This document shows positions 49,408 to 58,619 of a stretch of DNA of 64,000 nt, one piece after another. The translations under genes and the position numbers were made by a program. This DNA comes from Chloroflexota bacterium (GTDB lineage Bacteria; Chloroflexota; Dehalococcoidia; Lucifugimonadales; QGNO01), in the NCBI GenBank assembly GCA_003228195.2, contig QGNO01000005.1:1-64000 (forward strand), read 5' to 3'. The notes under the pieces are model-generated. The model did not search any database and was not told the origin of the DNA. It was given only the letters and a program-made list of their open reading frames with translations. How positions within the stretch are numbered: position 1 is the first letter of the stretch; every line of letters begins with the position of its first letter.

Positions 49408-52180
49408 ACCAGTCGATATAACTCAAGAGACATTTGTATCTCTTGACCTCGAAGCAACGGGACTGAACACCGATAGTGATCTTATTATCCAAGTGGGAGC
49501 GGTGAAATTTCGAGGTGACTCAATAATAGAAACCTTCGATCAGACAGTGAACCCCAGTAGATTGTTGCCCACCTTCATAACGCAATTGACCGGCATTACT
49601 CAATCTGATGTAGATAAGGCGACCCCATGGCCAGAAGTAGCGGCGCCTCTTAAGGATTTCATCGGCAAGCATCCTATTATAGGGCACAACGTTGCTTTTG
49701 ATCTCAAAATGCTGGCCAAATCAGGCCTGAACCTGAATAATTCAAGGTTTGATACCTACGACCTCGCAACAATTTTCGTGCCAAACGCCCAAGAGTATAC
49801 ACTAGGAGGGTTAGCACAATCCTTCGGCATACCTTTCCGCAAAGCACACACAGCAATCGTAGATGCCGGAATGTGCCATCAACTGTTTCTGCAATTGATA
49901 GACTTGGCCATTCGTTCTGATAAACGGGTGCTAGCCGCATTATCCATGCTTGCGAAAAGGTCCAATTGGCCACTACATCCGCTGTTTAAACAATTAGCTA
50001 ACGACTTCACAGGCAATGCTACAAATGATGGAAGTAACCTCCTATTCAGCCATAAATCCCTAATCCAACAATTTTCTTCTCCTAAGCCCATTGCGTTCAA
50101 CAATCGGCCTGAGCCAATTTTCATAGAAGAACTAAACAGCATGTTTGACACTCAAGGGGCAATGTCTACAACAATACCTAACTATGAACCACGACAGGAA
50201 CAAGCTCAAATGGCGGGGGCAATCGGTAAGGCGTTCAACGAGAATCGAAATCTAATAGTTGAAGCTGGAACTGGAGTGGGCAAATCGATGGGCTATTTGT
50301 TACCGGCCATGCTTTTTGGGCAGAAAAATAATGCCAGAATAATAGTATCTACAAATACGCTCAATCTCCAATCTCAATTGATCAACAAAGACCTCCCGTT
50401 TGTTCAGAAAGCACTAAGTAGCACACAAAACGACTCTGACAATTCAAGTGAATTCTCCGTCCTTAAAGGAAAAGCCAACTATGTCTGCCTTCGTCGCTTG
50501 GCTCACCTAGCAGAAACCGAAAGCCTCACTTCAGAGGATGCCAGAATGTTAAGTAAAACGCTAGTTTGGCTTGAAGATACGTTGACTGGTGACAAGTCAG
50601 AGATAAACATCCCGAGAAGAGACAATCATTTATGGGACAAAATTTCAGCGGCTGGCACTAAAGACTGTGAGACTTTGCAAGGAATTTGCCCACTTAGAGC
50701 AGCGAGGGCTCGGGCTGATGGTTCCACCATTGTAGTTGTGAATCACTCGCTGTTGATTGCTGACGCTGCGATTGGAGGCGGAATACTACCACAATATGAT
50801 TATCTTATCGTAGATGAAGCCCACCATTTGGTAGAAGAAGCAACGAAACAATTCGGTTACAGCGTATCAAGTGAACAACTTGCAGATCTTTTCAAGGAAA
50901 TAGGCCGTGAAATTGGGAATTTCAAATCACTAGTTACTTACAGAGTTCGCAATAGTAATCAAAAACTTCAACTGACCAAGGAAGCTGAAGAAACAAGCGA
51001 GGTGCTTAAGCATCTAACAAATTCATGGGACAGCCTAACAGCCATGACATCTAGATTTGTTCAAAACCAACAAGAACAGGGGAATCAACTTAGAGTTACT
51101 CGAAGTACCAGAAAGCAACCAGATTGGGCAAACATAGAAATCGGGTGGGAAAATTTGAATCAAACCTTGGATAAGATGGGGGGATACTTACTTAGATTAC
51201 ACGGCGCCATTGATTCAATTCAATCTGTACATATAACCGAAACAGCAAGTGAATTAACGAATTTGAACGAACGAATCGATGAGACCAAACTGCAAATTGC
51301 AGATTTCATCGTCCAGCATGATGACGAAAAAGTTTACTGGATAAATCTGACTGGTACGGAGTATTTACCCACTTTCAACTCTGTACCACTCGAAGTCAAC
51401 AACAAACTGCATGATGCTATCTTTTCACAAAAAAAATCTACGATATTGACTAGTGCAACGCTTAGCATTGATGGATCACTCGACTACCTGGCAAACGAAA
51501 CAGGACTAGAAGACGCGGATCATCTTATTGTAGGCTCACCGTTTGATTACAAAACATCTGCACTAGTTCTAACTGCTCCTGACATTCCTGAGCCGTCTGA
51601 AAGTGGCTATCAACAAAAGCTCGAAGATATCCTAATCCAAGCCGCCGAAGCTTCTAATGGCGGTATGTTGGTTTTATTTACATCCCACTCGGCTTTGCAG
51701 AATACTAGGAAGCGAATAAAGCCAATTTTGGAGACACAAGGAATTACAGTTCTAGCCCAAGGTGTTGATGGTTCTCCTGATCATTTGATGAAATCTATGG
51801 CTACGAACAGAAATACTGTTCTCCTTGGCACTAGCAGTCTTTGGGAGGGCATAGACCTTCCAGGTGATGTATTACGAGTAGTGGTTTTGGCTAGGCTTCC
51901 TTTCGCTGTGCCTACAGACCCAATAGTATCTGCACGATCTGAAAAATATGAGGATCCTTTTAGTAAATTAACTATTCCTCAAGCAATCCTACGTTTTCGG
52001 CAAGGATTCGGACGTCTCATTCGAACAAGTAACGATCGGGGGGTTGTATTAATATTAGATAGTAGAATAGTAAATAGGCCTTATGGAAAAATATTCTTAA
52101 GATCCCTGCCAAATGCAACCTTTCATGAAACAGCGTCACGGAACATTGGGCACGAAATCAGAAATTGGTTAAAAACGTAA
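49400..52180 (+). CDS. DnaQ-like exonuclease / DinG-type helicase fusion
   Basis: N-terminal DEDDh exonuclease (FVSLDLEATGLN, IIGHNVAFDLKML); C-terminal helicase (VEAGTGVGKSMGYLLPA, DEAHH, GTSSLWEGIDLPG, RFRQGFGRLIR). Confidence 0.93.
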   Translation: MPKPVDITQETFVSLDLEATGLNTDSDLIIQVGAVKFRGDSIIETFDQTVNPSRLLPTFITQLTGITQSDVDKATPWPEVAAPLKDFIGKHPIIGHNVAFDLKMLAKSGLNLNNSRFDTYDLATIFVPNAQEYTLGGLAQSFGIPFRKAHTAIVDAGMCHQLFLQLIDLAIRSDKRVLAALSMLAKRSNWPLHPLFKQLANDFTGNATNDGSNLLFSHKSLIQQFSSPKPIAFNNRPEPIFIEELNSMFDTQGAMSTTIPNYEPRQEQAQMAGAIGKAFNENRNLIVEAGTGVGKSMGYLLPAMLFGQKNNARIIVSTNTLNLQSQLINKDLPFVQKALSSTQNDSDNSSEFSVLKGKANYVCLRRLAHLAETESLTSEDARMLSKTLVWLEDTLTGDKSEINIPRRDNHLWDKISAAGTKDCETLQGICPLRAARARADGSTIVVVNHSLLIADAAIGGGILPQYDYLIVDEAHHLVEEATKQFGYSVSSEQLADLFKEIGREIGNFKSLVTYRVRNSNQKLQLTKEAEETSEVLKHLTNSWDSLTAMTSRFVQNQQEQGNQLRVTRSTRKQPDWANIEIGWENLNQTLDKMGGYLLRLHGAIDSIQSVHITETASELTNLNERIDETKLQIADFIVQHDDEKVYWINLTGTEYLPTFNSVPLEVNNKLHDAIFSQKKSTILTSATLSIDGSLDYLANETGLEDADHLIVGSPFDYKTSALVLTAPDIPEPSESGYQQKLEDILIQAAEASNGGMLVLFTSHSALQNTRKRIKPILETQGITVLAQGVDGSPDHLMKSMATNRNTVLLGTSSLWEGIDLPGDVLRVVVLARLPFAVPTDPIVSARSEKYEDPFSKLTIPQAILRFRQGFGRLIRTSNDRGVVLILDSRIVNRPYGKIFLRSLPNATFHETASRNIGHEIRNWLKT

Positions 52181-53025
52181 CAACAACCACTACGGTCGAT
52201 ATTGACCAACCCATCAACCTAGAGACCACAATGGAAAGTGGGCAAGTCTTCCGTTGGGAAGAGGTTCAAGGCTGGTATATCGGGGTTATAGGAAGAGACG
52301 GTTATGCCATCAAACAAACTTCTTCTGGATTACTTATTAGAACATCAAATCCTGATAAACAAGCTACTATAAAATCAATTCGTAATTTTTTCCGCTTAGA
52401 CGACGATTTGGAGAAATTTTACGCTGAACTACAACATGACCAATCACTTCGAGAAGCCTTTCAGCATTGGCGAGGATTGCGACTAATCAAACAGGATCCA
52501 TGGGAATGCCTGATAAGCTTTGTCTGCTCATCCGTGTCTAACATACCAAGAATCAAAAAGAACCTAAACTCCTTAGCGAAGGCTTACGGCCGTCCTATAT
52601 ACTTGGCCAACAATACAGTTTACGAATTCCCGTCCCCTAGACAGCTTTCAAAAATCTCAGTAGATGACCTATTGCAACTTGGCTTGGGATTCAGGGCCGA
52701 ATATATTGTCAAAATTGTCAATCATAAACTAGCAGGTAAGTTAAACCTTCAAAAACTTTTGATAGACAATTATGCAAATGCAAAGGCGGAACTTACAAAG
52801 TTGCCCGGGGTAGGGAACAAGATTGCTGATTGCGTTCTGCTTTTTTCCCTTGAAAAACTCGAGGGATTCCCAATAGACAGATGGGTAATGAGAGCCTTAG
52901 TTGATTGGTACGGTCACTCGGAAAATGCGAGGTACTCCGACTTGCTGAACTGGGCACACGAAATGTGGGGCACTAAAGCAGGATACGTGCAGCAATATAT
53001 GTATCAGCAAAGAAGACTATCCTAG
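52165..53025 (+). CDS. OGG1-like 8-oxoguanine DNA glycosylase/AP lyase, TTG start
   Basis: OGG_N-like GQVFRWEEV; SFVCSSVSNIPRI; HhH-GPD LPGVGNKIADCVLLFSLEKLEGFPIDRWV with conserved Lys and Asp. Confidence 0.9.
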   Translation: MVKNVTTTTTVDIDQPINLETTMESGQVFRWEEVQGWYIGVIGRDGYAIKQTSSGLLIRTSNPDKQATIKSIRNFFRLDDDLEKFYAELQHDQSLREAFQHWRGLRLIKQDPWECLISFVCSSVSNIPRIKKNLNSLAKAYGRPIYLANNTVYEFPSPRQLSKISVDDLLQLGLGFRAEYIVKIVNHKLAGKLNLQKLLIDNYANAKAELTKLPGVGNKIADCVLLFSLEKLEGFPIDRWVMRALVDWYGHSENARYSDLLNWAHEMWGTKAGYVQQYMYQQRRLS

Positions 53026-53056
53026 TAGAACCGAAGTGTCGGTCTAGACTGAGCTT

Positions 53057-54295
53057 CTACCCTAAAAGACCCATTATGAAACTGATTTGTTCTTGCTTGG
53101 TAGTGATTACACCATCCACAACAGCATCAGTAAGTTGCCTATGAGCTTTCCCCAACAGCGGGCCTTCCTGAAACCCCATAACAATCAAATCAGAAGCGCT
53201 TAATTCTGGCTTGATGTGTTGAGAATAAAACAGGTAGTAATTTAAAAGAGCATATCCCTGTTCGTTAATTGTGGTTTTTTCGACCAATTCCACAGCGCGC
53301 ACCATAAACCCTCGCATAGAATTGTAGACTTCTGAAGGCAGCGTCTGGGAATTCCAAGAGGAACTGAGATTCTGAATCCTTACTGCCTGTCTTGCCAATT
53401 CAGATTCAGAGTTAGGTATATTAAATCTCGACGCGAAGTCGGACACCTCATCATCATTCATGTCATATGCCAGCAATGCGTAGTAAAAACTATGGTCTCG
53501 ATCCCAACTTAGATCTTCCAAACTTGAGAATCTGCTTTCCAAAGAAGAAAAAGATGATATCCCCTTATAGCAGCTTTGAAGCAACCCCAACTTACTTGCT
53601 CTCAACAATATTTCTGTGGCCTTCTCCTCTTCAAAAATTAGCTCAACCTCGTTCCTTAAACGATCGCCACTCACCGTATTAAGATAATCGTAACTAGAAG
53701 TTAGCAAGCCCTCGGTGCTCACATCCAAAGTGAAGTTCAATCTTTGCTCATATCTGACGGCTCTCAACATTCTCGTAGCGTCATCCTGAAAACTGGCTTC
53801 ATGAAGGACTCTAATAAGTTTCCCATCGATATCTGTGATGCCCCCAATTGGATCGAACAAGATTATGGGGTCAGGAGTTAGGCGAATTGCTATGGCATTG
53901 ATAGTAAAATCACGCCTTTGGAGATCTTCCAATATCGTTCCCGGTGAAACCGACGGCAGTGCACCAGGTTTTTCATACGTTTCACGCCTAGCGCTCACTA
54001 TATCCAAAAATAATCCGTCGATCTCCAATTTGAAGGTGCCGAATGGAGAACTATCAATTACTTTCGCATCCAGCCTAGAAACCAATTCGGCCACGACAGA
54101 TGCACCGTTGTATTCCACAGAGATATCCAAATCTTTTATACCTCTAGACATGAGGACGTCACGAACCGCACCTCCAACCACGTAGATTGATAGGTCCAGT
54201 TCTTCACCAATCTGGAGCAGACTATCTATTATTATGCCTAGGGGCTTTCCTAGAGCTTGGAACAATCTAGACTTGGGATCTAAAGATTCTGTCAT
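53057..54295 (-). CDS. CCA tRNA nucleotidyltransferase / poly(A) polymerase family
   Basis: IYVVGGAVRDVLMSRGIKDLDISVE, RRDFTINAIAIRL, RMLRAVRYEQRLNFTLD; internal ATG at 54295 avoids overlap with rnc. Confidence 0.9.
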   Translation of the reverse strand: MTESLDPKSRLFQALGKPLGIIIDSLLQIGEELDLSIYVVGGAVRDVLMSRGIKDLDISVEYNGASVVAELVSRLDAKVIDSSPFGTFKLEIDGLFLDIVSARRETYEKPGALPSVSPGTILEDLQRRDFTINAIAIRLTPDPIILFDPIGGITDIDGKLIRVLHEASFQDDATRMLRAVRYEQRLNFTLDVSTEGLLTSSYDYLNTVSGDRLRNEVELIFEEEKATEILLRASKLGLLQSCYKGISSFSSLESRFSSLEDLSWDRDHSFYYALLAYDMNDDEVSDFASRFNIPNSESELARQAVRIQNLSSSWNSQTLPSEVYNSMRGFMVRAVELVEKTTINEQGYALLNYYLFYSQHIKPELSASDLIVMGFQEGPLLGKAHRQLTDAVVDGVITTKQEQISFIMGLLG

Positions 54296-54359
54296 AGTCA
54301 CATTATAGAGACGAATTATTATGAAGCAGGTACAATACTCTAGCAGAACTAATCGATCT

Positions 54360-55049
54360 ATGGACAACGACCTAAAAAAACTTGAGGCCTACCTGGAATA
54401 CAGTTTTTCGAATATTGGACTCCTAAATCAAGCCCTTAGACATCCTTCTTACACTAACGAAAATCCTGAATCGGGTGACTCAAATCAACGAATGGAATTC
54501 ATCGGAGATGCTTTACTGGGATCGTTTATAGCCTTGGAACTTTACAAAACCCATCCAGGTCATAGTGAAGGCCATCTAACAGGAATGCGTTCTAGAATTG
54601 TCAGCGGCAAAGCACTAGCTAATGTAGCGAGAGATCTGAAATTGGACCAACAACTGTTACTCGGCCAAGGGGCGAAAGCTGGCGCCGCCAACAAAACTGA
54701 TTCCACCCTAGCAGCAGTACTCGAAGCTGTAATAGGGGCCGTTTTCTTAGACAACGGATATGAAGTAGCAAGACGAGTCACACTAAATATCTTTAAAACA
54801 GAGCTTCTATCCCTAGCCAATCGATCAAATATTAAGGATCTGAAATCTGAACTACAAGAATTGCTGCACGCTCTGGGAAAAGATGGCCCAAAGTATCAAT
54901 TGATTAACACCAAAGGCCCGGATCACCAAAGGACATTTACTATCGCAGTCATTGTGAACGGGGCAATTCTCGGTGAAGGCCATGGAGGCAGGAAGTTAGA
55001 AGCTGAGGAACAGGCAGCTCAACAAGCGATAGCAAACTTAACAAAATGA
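54360..55049 (+). CDS. rnc: Ribonuclease III
   Basis: NQRMEFIGDALLGSFIALELY, TLAAVLEAVIGAVFLDNGY, C-terminal dsRBD DLKSELQELLHALGKDGPKYQL; internal ATG at 54360. Confidence 0.95.
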   Translation: MDNDLKKLEAYLEYSFSNIGLLNQALRHPSYTNENPESGDSNQRMEFIGDALLGSFIALELYKTHPGHSEGHLTGMRSRIVSGKALANVARDLKLDQQLLLGQGAKAGAANKTDSTLAAVLEAVIGAVFLDNGYEVARRVTLNIFKTELLSLANRSNIKDLKSELQELLHALGKDGPKYQLINTKGPDHQRTFTIAVIVNGAILGEGHGGRKLEAEEQAAQQAIANLTK

Positions 55050-55206
55050 GGCGTTTGGCCACACGAACAAGTATTTGAGTAGATATCTGAATCTTCCAGT
55101 CACATATACAAAAACCAATCGGACGATTGACCAATCACACATGAATACACAGGTAATCAATAAAAACTCCGTGTTATTATTCCCACATGGAAACTTGTGA
55201 GGCGTT

Positions 55207-56148
55207 TTGTTGAAGTTTTTCCACAGAAACGAACGGACCAAACAAACCACTGAAAAGGCTTTACGTCGGACCAAAGATGCGTGGTTCAAGCCATTAACCC
55301 GCATATTCCTCAATAATCGATTTGATGATGCGGCGTGGAACACACTGGAGGAGGCCTTAATATCCTCGGATATAGGTGTAACCACAGCAATGGATATTAT
55401 TGAACGACTAAAAACACAGTTTAAAAGCAGTCACGATAATTCCCCCTTCCTTTCTGTAAAGAACGAACTAAATAGATTACTCGAAAATCCGAATGGACCA
55501 ATTGAAACGGTCCTCGGAGACAACCTGAGCGGGCCTAAGCCTCTGGTAATTCTGATGGTTGGTGTCAATGGAGGTGGTAAGACCACAAGTGTAGCTAAGC
55601 TAGCCAACATGTATAAACAATTGGGAAAGAAAGTGCTACTTGGCGGAGCAGACACTTTTCGTGCTGCCGCTGCAGAACAATTACAAGTATGGGCCGATAG
55701 GCTTGATGTAGATTTAGTATCAAATGAAACAGGAGGAGATCCAGGGGCGATCGCATTTGATTCTATCCGTGCAGGAATAAGTCGTAAGGCAGACGTTGTC
55801 ATAATAGACACAGCCGGACGGCTACACACTAAAAATAACCTGATGGATGAACTGAGTAAGATAAACAAAATTCTTGACAGGGACGAGTTCAGTTGTCCAA
55901 GAGCGACAATACTTGTACTTGATGCAACCACAGGGCAAAACGGGCTCAGTCAAGCCGAATACTTCTCAACCTCTATACATTGTGACGGTATTTTCTTAGC
56001 AAAACTTGATGGTTCAGCAAAAGGAGGCTTTGTCTTCGGAATCAAGGAGAAGCTGAATTTGCCAATAATGTTTGTTGGCACTGGCGAAAATGTTGAAGAT
56101 ATGTCAGTTTTTGAACCTAAGACATTTGTAGAAGCATTATTGAGCTAG
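55207..56148 (+). CDS. ftsY: Signal recognition particle receptor FtsY
   Basis: VNGGGKTTSVAKLA, LLGGADTFRAAAAEQLQVWADR, IIDTAGRLHTKNNLMDEL, LAKLDGSAKGG. Confidence 0.95.
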   Translation: MLKFFHRNERTKQTTEKALRRTKDAWFKPLTRIFLNNRFDDAAWNTLEEALISSDIGVTTAMDIIERLKTQFKSSHDNSPFLSVKNELNRLLENPNGPIETVLGDNLSGPKPLVILMVGVNGGGKTTSVAKLANMYKQLGKKVLLGGADTFRAAAAEQLQVWADRLDVDLVSNETGGDPGAIAFDSIRAGISRKADVVIIDTAGRLHTKNNLMDELSKINKILDRDEFSCPRATILVLDATTGQNGLSQAEYFSTSIHCDGIFLAKLDGSAKGGFVFGIKEKLNLPIMFVGTGENVEDMSVFEPKTFVEALLS

Positions 56149-56206
56149 ACTAGAGCAGCAAAATAAATGTAGATACATAGTATATCGCTGACTCTAATTT
56201 ACAATC

Positions 56207-58612
56207 GTGACTGAACTAATAATCTGGTTTACATTACTCTACCTAATAAGCATATTAGCGATGCCAATCGTCTTTTACGTAGTTAGAACTCTACCGGACA
56301 GGGGCTACAGTATAGCCAGACCGATAGCGCTACTTTTGCTATTTTACCCGCTCTGGCTCATTTCATCCACAGGAATAGAAAGCCCCGCTTTGCCCATATT
56401 TTCTAACAACCTCCTAACGATTTGGCTGATTATATTAATTGTATTAATAGGTTCTTTCTTTCTCTTCATACGCCAGAAAAACGAAATCATACTATTTGTC
56501 AGGAAAGAATTTACCACCCTAATCGCGATAGAGGGAGTTTTCCTAGCAGTTTTTATCTTTTGGATGTTCATAAGGCTCAATGACCCCAGCATTAGCCATA
56601 CCGAACAACCCATGGACTTCGCGTTCTTGAATGCTTCTGCAATCAGTAATCATTTTCCACCAAACGATCCATGGCTCTCTGGGGAAACCATCAACTACTA
56701 CTACTTTGGCTACCTTATATTTGGATGTTTTAGTAAAATCGCTGGGGTAAGCCTAGAAATAGGATATAACCTAGCTCTAATAACGGTTGCCGCTATGGCA
56801 GCAGCAGCGATATTCGGAATCTCTTCCAACTTGGTCCGAGTCTACGGAGGTACGCTGCGAAGTAGCTTATTAACAGGACTACTGTCAGTGATTCTATTGC
56901 TGGGAATAGGAAACTTGGTAAGTGGCCTTGAATTGATCCGGGCAGGTGGAGGAGGGACGGAAAGCTTCTGGGATTGGATCGATGTTAAAGACCTCGATGA
57001 TGCTAAGCTATCCTCAACTTGGCATCCATCCGAATCAGGCTGGTGGTGGTGGCGCGCAACCCGGGTAATAGATACCACAGAAGATGGGCAAAGCCTTGAC
57101 TATACAATCACCGAGTTCCCTTTTTTCAGCTTCACGCTAGGTGATCTGCACCCACACGTAATGAGCTTGCCATTCTTCCTGGTAGCAGCCACATTAATCT
57201 TCAACTTCATGCTATCGCCTAACAAAGTAGGAAAGGTTTGGGGATTTCCTAAAGGATCATCATTACTTGCCTTAACCGCATTATCTTTGTCCATGGGAGC
57301 CTTGGGATTTATAAATTTCATTGACCTTGTAACACTTTGGTTCATTTTCACAGCTGTGACGTTTGTGAAAACTTACGGCGGAACCGTTGGGTTCGGATCA
57401 AGCCTATTAAGTTCATTGAAGTTGGCGGGTCCGATAATATTACTTTCAGTGGTCGCATACTTGCCTTTTTATTTCTCATTTCCAAGCCAAGCGCATGGTA
57501 TTTCTACAGTAGACAATTATGTAACTAGACCTTTCCATTTCTTCCTGATATGGGGGCTTTTCATTTTCATGATGACCCCTTACTTGTTAGTGGAAAGCAA
57601 ATTAATAATACCGCTCTGGCGTAAGTTCAAACAAAGGATGAATTTGGCTTTGTCAGTTGCAGTCACCCTTGTGCCGTTCGCAGTTTGGTCAGGGTTTCAA
57701 CTAATCCTTTTCTGGAACCAAGAAAACCTTGCCAGCACAATATCAGCGCGGGCCCTTCATATTCTGCCACTCGCCTCCGTTTTGCTTCTTGCAACCTACT
57801 TAGCCCTCACAAACTGGCAACTGGTATCAATGCAGAAAAACGCAATCCCTAATAAAGCACCTGTCGCATTCACTATGATCCTAATGGCAACCGGATTCCT
57901 GCTACTTATGGGAATCGAATTATTTCAAATATCCGATCATTTTAATAATCGCATGAACACAGTGTTCAAATTTTCTTATCAAACCTGGTGTCTGTTTTCC
58001 ATCGCTGCCGCTTTTAGCGTATACAGATTAATAAGCCGGTACAATAATTTAACCGGCCTTATTAATCTTCCGGCATACTTCTGGTTGGGAACGGTCACTC
58101 TCCTACTCATAACTTCGATGTACTATCCCTTATCGGTAACGTATATGAAATTAGCGGAATCTATTAAGCCTGTTTCTTTGGACGGACTTCAACATGTGGC
58201 ATCATCTAATCCTGACGAACATGCCACAATCCAATGGCTGAAAAACAATGCCACCTGGAATGACACAATTTTGGAAGCGGTAGGAGATGACTATTCAGAA
58301 TTCTCAAGAATTTCATCTAGCTCCGGAATACCTACAGTGCTCGGGTGGGTATTCCATGAAACCCAGTGGCGCAATACATCAAGCATGCTTGATACTAGAA
58401 AAAATGATGTTCGGTCCATGTATGAAACGAAAGACACGATGGAAGCAAAGGAACTACTTGATAAGTATCAAGTGACATACATAATTGTAGGCCCGAGAGA
58501 ATTGTCCAAATACGGCCATGACGGACCCTCGAAATTCGACTCTATAAGCGAGCAAGTGTACCCAGAATCGGAAGGGAATGGGAGCTATTCAATATACCGT
58601 GTTAATAGATAA
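56207..58612 (+). CDS. DUF2298 polytopic membrane protein (putative GT-C-like glycosyltransferase), GTG start
   Basis: Multi-TM; QPMDFAFLNASAISNHFPPNDPWLSGETINYYYFGYLIFG and FSLGDLHPHVMSLPFFL-type motifs. Confidence 0.85.
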   Translation: MTELIIWFTLLYLISILAMPIVFYVVRTLPDRGYSIARPIALLLLFYPLWLISSTGIESPALPIFSNNLLTIWLIILIVLIGSFFLFIRQKNEIILFVRKEFTTLIAIEGVFLAVFIFWMFIRLNDPSISHTEQPMDFAFLNASAISNHFPPNDPWLSGETINYYYFGYLIFGCFSKIAGVSLEIGYNLALITVAAMAAAAIFGISSNLVRVYGGTLRSSLLTGLLSVILLLGIGNLVSGLELIRAGGGGTESFWDWIDVKDLDDAKLSSTWHPSESGWWWWRATRVIDTTEDGQSLDYTITEFPFFSFTLGDLHPHVMSLPFFLVAATLIFNFMLSPNKVGKVWGFPKGSSLLALTALSLSMGALGFINFIDLVTLWFIFTAVTFVKTYGGTVGFGSSLLSSLKLAGPIILLSVVAYLPFYFSFPSQAHGISTVDNYVTRPFHFFLIWGLFIFMMTPYLLVESKLIIPLWRKFKQRMNLALSVAVTLVPFAVWSGFQLILFWNQENLASTISARALHILPLASVLLLATYLALTNWQLVSMQKNAIPNKAPVAFTMILMATGFLLLMGIELFQISDHFNNRMNTVFKFSYQTWCLFSIAAAFSVYRLISRYNNLTGLINLPAYFWLGTVTLLLITSMYYPLSVTYMKLAESIKPVSLDGLQHVASSNPDEHATIQWLKNNATWNDTILEAVGDDYSEFSRISSSSGIPTVLGWVFHETQWRNTSSMLDTRKNDVRSMYETKDTMEAKELLDKYQVTYIIVGPRELSKYGHDGPSKFDSISEQVYPESEGNGSYSIYRVNR
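58027..58066. repeat. Intragenic inverted repeat
   Basis: ATTAATAAGCCGGT (58027-58040) / ACCGGCCTTATTAAT (58052-58066): 14 bp with one bulge, 11-nt loop. Confidence 0.65.
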
Positions 58613-58619
58613 CGGCAAA

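Noticed and set aside
53057-54367. Divergent overlap of the CCA transferase and rnc ORFs
   Set aside because: Internal starts at 54295 and 54360 remove the overlap; not a real overlapping-gene arrangement.
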